From Marinirhabdus gelatinilytica (GTDB lineage: Bacteria > Bacteroidota > Bacteroidia > Flavobacteriales > Flavobacteriaceae): 64,000 nucleotides of DNA. Under the pieces are notes generated by a model that saw only the letters and a program-made list of their open reading frames with translations, was not told where the DNA came from and did not search any database. A program made the translations under genes and the position numbers. Within the stretch, counting starts at the first letter, position 1, and each line of letters opens with the position of its first letter. The DNA is taken from NCBI RefSeq assembly GCF_003353425.1, contig NZ_QRAO01000001.1, positions 682,001-746,000 of the forward strand, in the 5' to 3' direction. Positions 1 through 8,921 of the stretch are shown piece after piece.

Positions 1-480
1 AAATTTAGCTTGAATATTTGTGTGGCTCCCATCATCGCTCTTTACAGTTGTGGTGGATGTGCCGTCTTCAGCGAACGTAACGGCGGTCACTTCTTTTTCA
101 AAAGAAATGGCTACGCCCCTTTGTGTGAGTTCTTGTGCCAGGGCATTGTCAAAATGTGCTCTGGGCACTTGCCAGGTCCAGTCCCAACCCTCAGTGTGCT
201 TTTTGCTGAAATCGAAATTACAAACCCCGCCATCTTTTAAAAACCGTGCTCCTTTTTTTACTTCGTAATTTTGTGCTTGGAGGCAGTCCAGAAGGCCTAC
301 TTCTTCAAAATGATCCATGCACCTTGGGAGAAGGCTCTCGCCTATGGCAAATCTTGGAAATCTGTTTTTTTCTACCACTTGTACGGTAAATCCTTTTTTG
401 TGTAGGTAAGACGCTGCTACACAGCCAGAAGGACCTGCTCCTATAATTAAAATGTCTACGTTTTTTTTCAGTTCGCTCAC
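1..480 (-). CDS. FAD-dependent halogenase-like oxidoreductase (C-terminus outside window)
   Basis: The first 160 codons are visible, starting at a GTG (478-480); an in-frame TAA lies ten codons upstream and no better start lies between. The N-terminus is a Rossmann FAD-binding fold with GAGPSG at residues 14-19, followed by GESLLPR (47-53). Lys75-Lys76 precede Gly-Ala in the region where flavin-dependent halogenases carry their lysine. WTWQVP at 101-106 matches the WxWxIP halogenase motif with Val for Ile. It is divergent from the pigment operon. Chlorinated flexirubins are known, so ring halogenation is a reasonable guess; a plain monooxygenase or dehydrogenase of the same superfamily is the alternative. 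Confidence 0.75.
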   Translation of the reverse strand, partial: MSELKKNVDILIIGAGPSGCVAASYLHKKGFTVQVVEKNRFPRFAIGESLLPRCMDHFEEVGLLDCLQAQNYEVKKGARFLKDGGVCNFDFSKKHTEGWDWTWQVPRAHFDNALAQELTQRGVAISFEKEVTAVTFAEDGTSTTTVKSDDGSHTNIQAKF

Positions 481-528
481 AAGTGCTATATTGGGTTGTA
501 AATTTAGTCCTTAGATGCTATAAATTAT

Positions 529-536
529 TAAATTTG
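529..536 (+). promoter_or_regulatory. Candidate -7 promoter element for the pigment operon
   Basis: TAAATTTG matches the Bacteroidota -7 consensus TAnnTTTG and lies 65 bases before the ammonia-lyase start in the 121-base gap between divergent genes. No well-spaced -33 TTG is visible, so the call rests on one element. Confidence 0.35.
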
Positions 537-601
537 CAGTCAAAATAACTGTTTTTATTTAAGGAACTGTATATTATTCATTAAAAGTTTTTACCATATA
601 A

Positions 602-2128
602 ATGTTGACAATTAGGGGAGAGTTAGGCGTAAAAGAGTTTTTCGAGGTAATTTTTAAAGGAGAATCTATCGAAGTAGCCAACGAAGTGATAGATACCGTA
701 GAGAAAAGCTTTGAGTTTTTAATGGAATTTTCGGAAAACAAGGTGATTTATGGGGTCAATACGGGGTTTGGGCCTATGGCACAATATAAGATAGCCGATT
801 CCCAGAGAATTCAACTTCAATACAACCTAATACGCAGCCACGCTTCGGGAACAGGCAACCCTATTGAACCAAAATATGTGCGGGCAGCTATGTTAGCGCG
901 CCTAAATACCCTTAGTTTAGGGAATTCTGGGGTGCATCCTTCGGTAATCGGTTTGATGACACAGCTCATCAACAAAAACATAATTCCTCTAATTTATGAA
1001 CACGGAGGCGTGGGTGCTAGTGGAGATTTGGTACAACTGGCCCATATGGCCTTGGTTCTTATTGGCGAAGGGGAGGTGTTTTATAAAGGCGAACGGAGAG
1101 CCACCAAAGAAGTTTTTGAAATAGAAGGTTTACAGCCCATTACCGTAGCATTGCGGGAAGGTCTTGCCATTATGAACGGTACCTCTGTAATGGCAGGGAT
1201 AGGGATTGTAAATACTATTTACACAAGGCGTTTGTTACACTGGATGGTTGCATGTTCTTCGGCCATAAACGAAATAGTACAGGCGTACGACGATCATCTC
1301 TCTGAAGATTTGAACCAGACCAAAAAGCACATTGGCCAGCGAGCTATCGCTAAGACCATGCGGGAGCATTTAAAGGACAGTTCCCTTACCCGCAAACGTG
1401 AGCACCACCTTTACAACGGCAATAAGGAAGTAGCCGTTTTTGAAGAAAAAGTGCAGGAATACTATTCCTTGCGCTGTGTACCCCAGATTTTGGGCCCCGT
1501 GCTGGATACATTGAACAATGTAGAACGTATCTTGATCGAAGAAGTAAACTCTGCCAACGATAATCCCATCGTTAATGTTGAAAAAAAGCACGTGTACCAC
1601 GGTGGAAATTTTCATGGAGATTACGTATCTTTAGAGATGGACAAGCTTAAGATTGTCGTTGCTAAAATGAGCATGTTGGCAGAGCGCCAATTAAATTACC
1701 TGCTCAACTCAAAACTGAACGATATCTTACCTCCCTTTGTGAATCTTGGGACCTTGGGTCTCAATTTTGGAATGCAGGGAGTGCAGTTTACGGCAACTTC
1801 AACCACTGCAGAGAACCAAATGCTCTCTAACCCAATGTATGTGCACAGTATTCCAAACAACAACGACAACCAGGATATCGTGAGTATGGGTACTAACGCA
1901 GCACTTATTGCCAAAAAGGTAATTGAAAATGCCTACGAGGTAGTGGCTATAGAGTTAATTACCATTATACAGGCAATAGAATATTTAGAAGTCCAGGATA
2001 AGGTGTCTTCAAAAACAAAGAAAATGTTTGATGAAATAAGGGAGATCGTCCCTGCCTTTACCGAAGATATAATTATGTATCCTTATGTGAATCAGGTAAA
2101 AGAACATATTATTAATTCTGAAAAATAA
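602..2128 (+). CDS. Aromatic amino acid ammonia-lyase (probable tyrosine ammonia-lyase)
   Basis: 508 residues, the normal length for the HAL/TAL family. The Ala139-Ser140-Gly141 triad inside GGVGASGDL cyclises to the MIO prosthetic group that deaminates the amino acid to a cinnamic acid. GVNTGFGP, SANDNPI and NNNDNQD family blocks are present. The substrate-selecting pair is Ser79-His80, as in histidine lyases, but the sequence is very close to what I recall of the Flavobacterium johnsoniae tyrosine lyase, which also has Ser-His there. At the head of a flexirubin-type operon it should supply 4-coumarate as the polyene starter. Only five bases separate it from the next gene. Confidence 0.9.
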   Translation: MLTIRGELGVKEFFEVIFKGESIEVANEVIDTVEKSFEFLMEFSENKVIYGVNTGFGPMAQYKIADSQRIQLQYNLIRSHASGTGNPIEPKYVRAAMLARLNTLSLGNSGVHPSVIGLMTQLINKNIIPLIYEHGGVGASGDLVQLAHMALVLIGEGEVFYKGERRATKEVFEIEGLQPITVALREGLAIMNGTSVMAGIGIVNTIYTRRLLHWMVACSSAINEIVQAYDDHLSEDLNQTKKHIGQRAIAKTMREHLKDSSLTRKREHHLYNGNKEVAVFEEKVQEYYSLRCVPQILGPVLDTLNNVERILIEEVNSANDNPIVNVEKKHVYHGGNFHGDYVSLEMDKLKIVVAKMSMLAERQLNYLLNSKLNDILPPFVNLGTLGLNFGMQGVQFTATSTTAENQMLSNPMYVHSIPNNNDNQDIVSMGTNAALIAKKVIENAYEVVAIELITIIQAIEYLEVQDKVSSKTKKMFDEIREIVPAFTEDIIMYPYVNQVKEHIINSEK

Positions 2129-2133
2129 CCAAT

Positions 2134-3264
2134 ATGAAAAAAGTAAGTCTTATCGCATTAGCTCTATTGCTGCAAGTAACAGCAATCCAGGCACAAAAAA
2201 TGGCCCTAGTTAGGGAAAACGACAAATTTGGCTATATAGACACCTCTGGGAATATGGTCATCGCACCACAGTTTGATAAAGCTGGCGACTTTTCAGAAGG
2301 CATGGCTCCCGCTTTGCAAGATGACAAATGGGGTTATATAGATACCAGTGGGAAATGGGTGTTACAACCTACCTACGATAGGGTAAAGGATTTTAACGCT
2401 GGGTATGCCCTGGTATTAAAGGACGACCAGTGGAACTATATTGATAAATCTGGAACAGTTTTACAAACCCCGGTACAGGAAAAGTATTACGATTTTAATG
2501 AATATGGCGTTGCATTTTATAGAGTAGATAAAAAAATTGGCCTAATTGATACCAACGGAAAAGTAATCCTAGAACCTACTTACGAAGTGATGAAACCCTT
2601 TGTAAACGGTCAGGCAAGGGTACGACAAGGAGATCTTTGGGGAATGATCGATACCGCCGGAAAAATAACCATCCCTGTGAGCTATAACGAATTGAGCGAC
2701 AATAGTGGTAAGGCAGTCTGGGGAGCCAAAGGCGAATCTTTTGGCGTTATAACCAGCAATGGCTTTGAAATTGTAGAAAATGCCGATAAAATCTGGGACT
2801 TTACTGACAACTCGAATCTTACCTATGCCCGTAGCGACAAGAAAATAGGTTTTATAAACACAAAGGGCGAATGGGTGATTCCTCCAACCTTCGACAAGGC
2901 AAGAGCTTTCAATAGTGGGTTGGCTCCTGTTGCCCAACGTAAGGATTGGGGTTACATTAACGAAAAGGGTGAGGTAGTAGTGCCTATGCAATACAGAGAT
3001 GCCGAAATATATGGAGACAATGGCTTAGCACCCGTAAAAGAAAAGAAATTATGGGGGTTTATTGATACTACCGGTAAGATGGTAATTTCCGCACAATATG
3101 ATATTACTGCTGGTGGTTTCTCTATGTTCAGTAAGAACAATGTAAAAGGTTTCCACGATGGAGTGGCAAGAGTAAGGTACAAGAAAGAATGGGGCTACCT
3201 AAATGAAAACGGGAAGCCTCTGGGCGGAAAATGGTATCAAAATGCCGAACTCTTTTCAGAATAA
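2134..3264 (+). CDS. Secreted WG-repeat protein
   Basis: 376 residues with a signal peptide at 1-20 (MKKVSLIALALLLQ, cleavage after Ala-Gln-Ala). The rest is a tandem array of WG (KWG) repeats of the type W/FGYIDTSGKWVI-PxYD, with about nine recognisable copies. Such repeats fold as short beta modules and usually serve binding in the periplasm or at the surface. No catalytic motif is visible. It sits between the ammonia-lyase and the ketoreductase with gaps of 5 and 18 bases, so it is cotranscribed with the pigment genes. Its role there is unknown; scaffolding or envelope binding of the pigment is only a guess. Confidence 0.85.
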   Translation: MKKVSLIALALLLQVTAIQAQKMALVRENDKFGYIDTSGNMVIAPQFDKAGDFSEGMAPALQDDKWGYIDTSGKWVLQPTYDRVKDFNAGYALVLKDDQWNYIDKSGTVLQTPVQEKYYDFNEYGVAFYRVDKKIGLIDTNGKVILEPTYEVMKPFVNGQARVRQGDLWGMIDTAGKITIPVSYNELSDNSGKAVWGAKGESFGVITSNGFEIVENADKIWDFTDNSNLTYARSDKKIGFINTKGEWVIPPTFDKARAFNSGLAPVAQRKDWGYINEKGEVVVPMQYRDAEIYGDNGLAPVKEKKLWGFIDTTGKMVISAQYDITAGGFSMFSKNNVKGFHDGVARVRYKKEWGYLNENGKPLGGKWYQNAELFSE

Positions 3265-3282
3265 AAGCACAGTAAAAAATAT

Positions 3283-4035
3283 ATGGAAAAAAGTAATGCC
3301 CCAATAAAATACGCACTGGTCACAGGTGGTTCCAGAGGAATTGGTCGTGCCGTTTGTATTCAACTGGCCAAGGATTTAGAGTACCACATTTTAATAAACT
3401 ACAACAGTAACGCGGCTGCTGCCAAGGAAACTTTGAAAGAAGTGGAAGCAGTGGGCGGACAAGGCGAGGTTATTCAATTTAATGTGGTGGATGCCCAGGC
3501 GGTTGCTGCTAAGTTGGATGTTTGGCAGGAAAACAATAAAGATGCTGTGATTGAAGTGGTAGTGAACAATGCGGGTATTACCAAAGATGGACTCTTTATG
3601 TGGATGAAGCCCGAAGACTGGCACAACGTGATAAATACCAGCCTAAACGGTTTCTTTAATGTTACCCATCACCTTATCCAAAAAATGTTGGTAAATCGAT
3701 ACGGAAGAATTATCAATATGGTTTCGGTTTCAGGATTGAAAGGAACCCCGGGACAAACTAACTATTCCGCTGCAAAGGGCGCGGTTGTTGCAGCTACCAA
3801 AGCACTGGCACAAGAAGTGGCCAAAAGAAAAATAACCGTAAACGCTGTGGCACCAGGGTTCATTAAAAGTGACATGACGGCCGATCTTGACGAAAAAGAA
3901 CTAAAAAAAATGATTCCGGCAAACAGATTTGGGGAAGCCGAAGAAGTAGCCCACGTTGTTTCCTTTTTGGCTTCAGAAAAATCATCTTATATTACGGGGG
4001 AAGTAATAAACATTAATGGCGGTATTTATTCATAA
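3283..4035 (+). CDS. 3-oxoacyl-ACP reductase (FabG-like SDR)
   Basis: 250 residues, full length for a classical short-chain dehydrogenase. The NADPH-binding TGGSRGIGR is at residues 14-22, NNAG at 95-98, and the catalytic set is Ser148, Tyr161 and Lys165 (YSAAK). The C-terminus has the usual ITGEVININGG. It would reduce the 3-keto group of the growing polyene on its ACP. It lies in the pigment operon just before a ketosynthase, so it is probably pathway-dedicated rather than the housekeeping FabG. Confidence 0.9.
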   Translation: MEKSNAPIKYALVTGGSRGIGRAVCIQLAKDLEYHILINYNSNAAAAKETLKEVEAVGGQGEVIQFNVVDAQAVAAKLDVWQENNKDAVIEVVVNNAGITKDGLFMWMKPEDWHNVINTSLNGFFNVTHHLIQKMLVNRYGRIINMVSVSGLKGTPGQTNYSAAKGAVVAATKALAQEVAKRKITVNAVAPGFIKSDMTADLDEKELKKMIPANRFGEAEEVAHVVSFLASEKSSYITGEVININGGIYS

Positions 4036-4053
4036 TAATAATAAGAAAGGGCG

Positions 4054-5271
4054 ATGAGGAGAGTAGTGATAACAGGTATGGGGATTTATTCCTGTATAGG
4101 GAAAAATCTTTCAGAAGTTAAAGAATCCCTTTACAGCGGAACATCAGGAATTGTTTTTGACCAAAAAAGGAAAGACTTTGGTTATCGCTCTCCACTATCA
4201 GGGATGGTTGAAGAGCCTAACCTTAAAAAATTCCTTTCCAGAAGGGAACGCATAAGCATGGGCGAAGAGGCTCAATATGCTTATGTTGCCACGCGAGAGG
4301 CCCTTGAGAATGCAAGGATAGACCAAGACTTTTTAGACAATAACGAAGTGGGAATCCTTTACGGAAACGATAGCACTGCAAAATCTGTAATTGAATCGGT
4401 AGATACCATGCGCCAAAAGGGAGATACCACGTTAGTAGGTTCCGGGGCAATTTTCAAGGCAATGAACTCTACCGTTACCATGAATCTCTCTACAATATTC
4501 AGGCTTACGGGAGTTAATTTTACCATTAGTGCAGCTTGTGCCAGTGGTTCCCATGCTATAGGGATGGCATATCAACTTATTAGCAGCGGCTTGCAGGACA
4601 CCATAATTTGCGGTGGTGCCCAAGAAATAAACGAACTGGCCATGGGCAGTTTCGATGGACTCGGGGTATTTTCAACAAACCAAGATCCCGCAAAGGCTTC
4701 CCGCCCCTTCGATAGTGGCAGGGACGGTTTGGTACCAAGTGGAGGCGGTGCAACCCTTATTGTTGAAAGTTATGATTCGGCCATAAAACGCGGTGCTCCT
4801 ATATTGGGCGAAATTGTGGGGTATGGTTTTTCCTCAAACGGCGAGCATATTTCTACCCCTAATGTCGAGGGCCCTTCCCGTGCTATGCTCAAAGCACTGA
4901 AACAAGCAAATTTAAAACCTGAGCAGATAGATTATGTTAATGCGCATGCCACTTCAACTCCTGTGGGAGATGCCAATGAAGCAAAGGCAATCGTTGAGGT
5001 CTTTGGCCCCAAAGGGCCTTGCGTAAGCTCAACCAAATCTATGACAGGCCACGAATGCTGGATGGCTGGAGCCAGCGAGGTAATTTACTCTATGCTCATG
5101 ATGGAGCATTCTTTTGTGGCACCAAACATCAATTTGGAAAATCCAGATGAAGATGCAGCACAATTAAACCTTGTTAAGAAAACGTTAAACAAAAAAATTG
5201 ATGTATTTTTGTCCAATTCTTTTGGATTTGGTGGAACAAATTCAGCATTAATAATAAAAAAATTGTCGTAA
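4054..5271 (+). CDS. Beta-ketoacyl-ACP synthase, FabF-type, complete active site
   Basis: 405 residues with the intact Cys-His-His triad: Cys162 in SAACASGSH, His298 in NAHATSTPVGD and His333 in KSMTGHECW. It catalyses decarboxylative Claisen condensation of an acyl thioester with malonyl-ACP. It is followed within five bases by an acyl carrier protein and preceded by the ketoreductase, an ordinary elongation module. It is one of three catalytically complete FabF-like synthases in the locus. Confidence 0.92.
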   Translation: MRRVVITGMGIYSCIGKNLSEVKESLYSGTSGIVFDQKRKDFGYRSPLSGMVEEPNLKKFLSRRERISMGEEAQYAYVATREALENARIDQDFLDNNEVGILYGNDSTAKSVIESVDTMRQKGDTTLVGSGAIFKAMNSTVTMNLSTIFRLTGVNFTISAACASGSHAIGMAYQLISSGLQDTIICGGAQEINELAMGSFDGLGVFSTNQDPAKASRPFDSGRDGLVPSGGGATLIVESYDSAIKRGAPILGEIVGYGFSSNGEHISTPNVEGPSRAMLKALKQANLKPEQIDYVNAHATSTPVGDANEAKAIVEVFGPKGPCVSSTKSMTGHECWMAGASEVIYSMLMMEHSFVAPNINLENPDEDAAQLNLVKKTLNKKIDVFLSNSFGFGGTNSALIIKKLS

Positions 5272-5275
5272 AGTG

Positions 5276-5530
5276 ATGACGAAAGATATAATTGAAGAAA
5301 AGATAAACTACTTCTTGGTTGATGAGTTCGAGGTGGAAGAAGAAGAAATAGCCCCAGAAGCAAACCTTAAGGAAACCCTGGAGCTGGACAGTTTGGATTT
5401 TGTAGACTTGGTAGTGGCTATCGAGTCTAACTTTGGCGTGAAGCTAGTGGGCGAAGACTTTGTGAATGTTAAGACACTTCAGGATTTTTACGATCTTATC
5501 GAGAGCAAACTAAGTCAAAAAACGGTTTAA
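5276..5530 (+). CDS. Acyl carrier protein (first of two)
   Basis: 84 residues from the ATG at 5276; a GTG one codon earlier (5273) is the alternative start. It is an acidic four-helix ACP with the phosphopantetheine attachment Ser39 in ELDSLDFVDLV. It directly follows a ketosynthase and precedes an acyltransferase, so it probably carries the polyene intermediates. The motif is DSLDF rather than the DSLD-x-VE of housekeeping AcpP, which supports a dedicated carrier. Confidence 0.92.
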   Translation: MTKDIIEEKINYFLVDEFEVEEEEIAPEANLKETLELDSLDFVDLVVAIESNFGVKLVGEDFVNVKTLQDFYDLIESKLSQKTV

Positions 5531-5536
5531 GACGTC

Positions 5537-6424
5537 ATGTCTAACGAATGGGAAGGTAAATCCAGAGGTACTGTAATAGGGTACAAGATTTTTATTTTCT
5601 TTATTCAGAAATTAGGTGTTCGTGCAGCTTATTTCATTCTTTATTTTGTGGCACTGTACTATTGTTTCTTTGCACCAAAAAATTCAAGGGCAATATATTA
5701 TTATCTTCGTCACAGGCTGAAATATCCTGCTGTAAAGAGTTTCTTCGGTATTTACAGGAGCTACTTCAAGTTTGGCCAGACCATTATCGATAAAGCTGCG
5801 ATAGCTTCGGGACTTCGCGATAAATTTACGTACGAGTTTGATGGTATTGAAAACATTACCAACCTTTTGGACAAAGGCCAAGGAGGGATACTCATAAGTG
5901 CCCACGTTGGAAATTTTGAACTTGCCGAATATTTCTTTGAAGATATTGACACCCGTTCCCAAATAAACCTGGTCACGACCGATGCCGAACACCAGCACAT
6001 AAAAGAATATCTAGAGAGCGTTACCTCAAAATCTAATATTAAATTTATCCTCGTAAAACAGGATCTGTCGCATATTTTTGAAATCAATACGGCTTTGGGC
6101 AATGGTGAACTTGTTTGTTTCACGGGCGATAGGTATTTTGAAGGCTCTAAATTTTTAACTGAAACCTTGTTGGGAGAAGAGGCAAAGTTCCCCGCCGGGC
6201 CTTTCTTGCTGGCCTCAAGGTTAAAGGTGCCGGTACTGTTTGTGTATGTTATGAAAGAAACTGCAAAACATTACCACTTATACGCAAGAACAGCCACTGT
6301 AACACACAGGGATGCACAGGATTTGCTTAAAAAGTACACCAAAAGTGTTGAAGGCATCCTTAATTTATATCCACTACAATGGTTTAACTATTTCAATTTT
6401 TGGAATGTGAACAAAGCAAAATGA
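5537..6424 (+). CDS. LpxL/HtrB-like lysophospholipid acyltransferase family protein
   Basis: 295 residues. The HX4E acyltransferase motif is His123-VGNF-Glu128, followed by the GDRYFEGS block typical of lauroyl/myristoyl acyltransferases. A hydrophobic segment near residues 15-45 should anchor it to the inner membrane. These enzymes move an acyl group from ACP to a lipid hydroxyl. In this locus the hydroxyl could be the dialkylresorcinol, making it one candidate for the esterification that completes flexirubin; this is inference. Its stop overlaps the darA start as ATGA. Confidence 0.85.
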   Translation: MSNEWEGKSRGTVIGYKIFIFFIQKLGVRAAYFILYFVALYYCFFAPKNSRAIYYYLRHRLKYPAVKSFFGIYRSYFKFGQTIIDKAAIASGLRDKFTYEFDGIENITNLLDKGQGGILISAHVGNFELAEYFFEDIDTRSQINLVTTDAEHQHIKEYLESVTSKSNIKFILVKQDLSHIFEINTALGNGELVCFTGDRYFEGSKFLTETLLGEEAKFPAGPFLLASRLKVPVLFVYVMKETAKHYHLYARTATVTHRDAQDLLKKYTKSVEGILNLYPLQWFNYFNFWNVNKAK

Positions 6425-7350
6425 AGGAAGTTCTCGTAGCGTACTATTCCCAATCCGGACAGCTGTTCGATATCCTCCAGAACGTGGTTTCAACTATGGA
6501 AGGTGGCGAGGTGAATATTACCTACCATAAGATAACTCCCTTAAAGCCCTTCCCTTTTCCTTGGACCAAAGAGAAGTTTTTTGACGCCTTTCCGGAATCG
6601 TTTCTTCAAATTCCCTGTGAGCTAAAGCCTGTCCCCGAAGCTGTACTGAAGAAAAAATACGATTTGGTGCTATTGGGGCACCAAGTTTGGTATTTGTCGC
6701 CGTCCATCCCTATAAATTCATTCTTAAAGTCTGATGCTGCTAAAAAACTGCTCAAAGACACTCCTGTAATTACCGTTATTGGGGCAAGGAATATGTGGAT
6801 ACAAGCGCAAGAAAAACTTAAGAGGCTGCTTGTGGGATGTCAAGCTATACTAGTGGGCAACATTGCCTTGGTGGATAGGCACGTTAACCACATTAGCGTG
6901 ATTACCATTGTGCATTGGATGTTCGGCGGGGAAAAAACAAAGAAATTTGGCATCTTCCCTAAACCCGGGGTTTCGGCAAGAGACATACAAGAAGCCTCAA
7001 GATTTGGTATTCCTATAAAAGAGGCTTTGCTTAGCAACGATTTTTCAAATCTTCAAAATGAATTGTTGCAATTGGACGCTGTAAAGATCAAACCTTTCCT
7101 TTCCCTGGCAGACAAGCGAGCTAATATGATGTTTTCAAAATGGGCGAATTTTATCGTAAAAAAAGGAGGGTCGGGAGATCCAAATAGAAAAAAATGGCTC
7201 GTTCTTTTTAATTATTATTTGTTAATTGCTATTTGGATACTAGCTCCAATTGTATTTATTGTATTTTTGCTCACTTATCCGTTGATGAAGAGAAAAATAA
7301 ACAGGGAAAAAAAGTATTTTTCCTCTGTGTCTACAACCAAGGTTGCATGA
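6421..7350 (+). CDS. darA: Dialkylresorcinol condensing enzyme DarA
   Basis: 309 residues from the ATG at 6421, which overlaps the upstream stop as ATGA; this fits better than an upstream start at 6400. It opens with a flavodoxin-like segment, LVAYYSQSGQLFDIL, and ends with a hydrophobic stretch (about residues 258-290) and a basic tail. This layout is characteristic of DarA, which with DarB forms the cyclohexanedione that is aromatised to a dialkylresorcinol. DarA next to DarB is the marker that separates flexirubin loci from plain aryl polyene loci. Confidence 0.9.
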   Translation: MKEVLVAYYSQSGQLFDILQNVVSTMEGGEVNITYHKITPLKPFPFPWTKEKFFDAFPESFLQIPCELKPVPEAVLKKKYDLVLLGHQVWYLSPSIPINSFLKSDAAKKLLKDTPVITVIGARNMWIQAQEKLKRLLVGCQAILVGNIALVDRHVNHISVITIVHWMFGGEKTKKFGIFPKPGVSARDIQEASRFGIPIKEALLSNDFSNLQNELLQLDAVKIKPFLSLADKRANMMFSKWANFIVKKGGSGDPNRKKWLVLFNYYLLIAIWILAPIVFIVFLLTYPLMKRKINREKKYFSSVSTTKVA

Positions 7351-8480
7351 AAAACGTTTACATTACCAGAGTTTCAAAATTTTTGCCTAACGATCCCGTA
7401 GATAATGACGCTATGGAAGAGCGATTGGGAGCGATTAATGGAAAAACTTCCAAGGCAAGACGTATTGTTCTAAGAAACAACCAAATTAAAACTAGATACT
7501 ACGCAATAGATAAGGAGGGAACTATTACCCACAATAACGCTCAATTGGCAAAAGAGGCAATCCTAAACCTCTGCGATGAAGATTTTACTCCAAACGATAT
7601 TGAGCTACTATCCTGTGGGACTTCCAGTGCGGACCAAATCCTGCCCTCCCACGCCGCCATGGTACACGGTTTTTTAAAAAACAATAATGTTGAAATAAAC
7701 TCACCCACGGGTGCTTGTTGCAGTGGCATGAACGCCCTTAAGTACGGTTACATGTCCATAAAATGTGGCGAAGTTAAAAACGCAGTCTGTACCGGTTCTG
7801 AAAGAATATCTTCTTGGATGACAGGCGATATCTATGAAGAAGAAGTAGCACACTTGGAGGCCATGGAAAAGCAGCCCATCATTGCTTTCAACAAAGATTT
7901 CCTGCGTTGGATGCTCTCAGATGGTGCTGGGGCATTTTTATTGCAAGACTCCCCAAAAGGGGAACTTCCGCTTAAGATTGAATGGATGGAGGGCTACTCC
8001 TACGCACACGAACTGGAGCCCTGCATGTACGCTGGAGGCGATAAGGATGACAGCGGTTTCTTAAAACCGTGGAGCGAATACCCAACCGAAATGTGGAGTA
8101 AAAAATCACTTTTTTCCATAAAGCAGGATGTTAAGATTTTGGGCGATAATATCTTGGTGAAAGGAGTGGATAGCTTGAAAAAGACGTTAGAAAAACACGC
8201 TGTTTCTCCTGGAGAAGTGGATCACTACCTACCCCACATCTCTTCGTATTATTTTAAGGAAGGCTTGTACAACGAGATGGAAAAGCAGGGCGTGAAAATA
8301 GAATGGGACAAGTGGTTTATGAATCTAACCGAAGTAGGGAATGTAGGCTCTGCCTCCATTTATTTAATGCTGGAAGGGCTCATTGCTTCTGGGAAACTTA
8401 AAAAGGGAGAAACCATTCTACTCTCTGTACCAGAAAGCTCACGTTTTTCATTTAACTATGCTTATTTAACCGTTTGTTAA
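7347..8480 (+). CDS. darB: Beta-ketoacyl-ACP synthase III family enzyme DarB
   Basis: 377 residues from the ATG at 7347 (ATGA overlap with darA); the frame stays open 38 codons further upstream but that part overlaps the darA C-terminus. KAS III fold: the catalytic cysteine is Cys125 in TGACCSGMNAL, with the His in YLPHISSYYF and the Asn in VGNVGSAS. DarB condenses a 3-ketoacyl chain with an enoyl thioester and drives cyclisation to the dialkylresorcinol precursor. The two adjacent cysteines (124, 125) are a small oddity; Cys125 aligns with the nucleophile. Confidence 0.92.
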   Translation: MKNVYITRVSKFLPNDPVDNDAMEERLGAINGKTSKARRIVLRNNQIKTRYYAIDKEGTITHNNAQLAKEAILNLCDEDFTPNDIELLSCGTSSADQILPSHAAMVHGFLKNNNVEINSPTGACCSGMNALKYGYMSIKCGEVKNAVCTGSERISSWMTGDIYEEEVAHLEAMEKQPIIAFNKDFLRWMLSDGAGAFLLQDSPKGELPLKIEWMEGYSYAHELEPCMYAGGDKDDSGFLKPWSEYPTEMWSKKSLFSIKQDVKILGDNILVKGVDSLKKTLEKHAVSPGEVDHYLPHISSYYFKEGLYNEMEKQGVKIEWDKWFMNLTEVGNVGSASIYLMLEGLIASGKLKKGETILLSVPESSRFSFNYAYLTVC

Positions 8481-8486
8481 GTGAAT

Positions 8487-8921
8487 ATGCTCACCAACCA
8501 CATAACCGATAAAAAGTTTGTCCAAAACTTGATCCCGCAAAAGAAACCTTTTGTAATGGTGGATAAACTATTGTATTTCTCTTCAGAAAAAGTGGTTTCA
8601 GGATTTACGGTATCTTCAGAAAATCTATTTTCAGAAAACAAACATTTCACGGCTCCTGGCCTTATTGAGCATATGGCACAAACCGTAGCATTGTATACGG
8701 GCTATCAATATTATCTAAAAAATGAACCCGCACCCGTTGGGTACATAGGTTCTATAAAAAAAGTTGAAATTGAACGGTTGCCTAAAATTTCAGAAGAACT
8801 TACCACCACCGCTACCATTTTACATGAAATCATGGGCGTTACGTTGGTAAATATCATAACTGAATGTAACGGAAGCACTATTGCAGCCAGCCAAATGAAA
8901 ACCGTAATCGCTCCTTCGTGA
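8487..8921 (+). CDS. Hotdog-fold FabZ-like protein 1 (Glu kept, catalytic His missing)
   Basis: 144 residues from the ATG at 8487; a GTG at 8481, directly after the darB stop, is the alternative. The start resembles FabZ (NLIPQKKPFVMVDKLL, compare LLPHRYPFLLVDR). In the active-site helix Glu61 (LIEHMAQ) is kept, but the position 14 residues earlier, His in FabZ, is Leu47. Its stop overlaps the start of the second hotdog gene, so the two are translationally coupled and may form a heterodimer. It is presumably a 3-hydroxyacyl-ACP dehydratase component. Confidence 0.8.
   Translation: MLTNHITDKKFVQNLIPQKKPFVMVDKLLYFSSEKVVSGFTVSSENLFSENKHFTAPGLIEHMAQTVALYTGYQYYLKNEPAPVGYIGSIKKVEIERLPKISEELTTTATILHEIMGVTLVNIITECNGSTIAASQMKTVIAPS

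Noticed and set aside
7233-7346. 38-codon upstream extension of darB
   Set aside because: It lies within the darA coding region; the ATGA overlap at 7347 gives the normal length.
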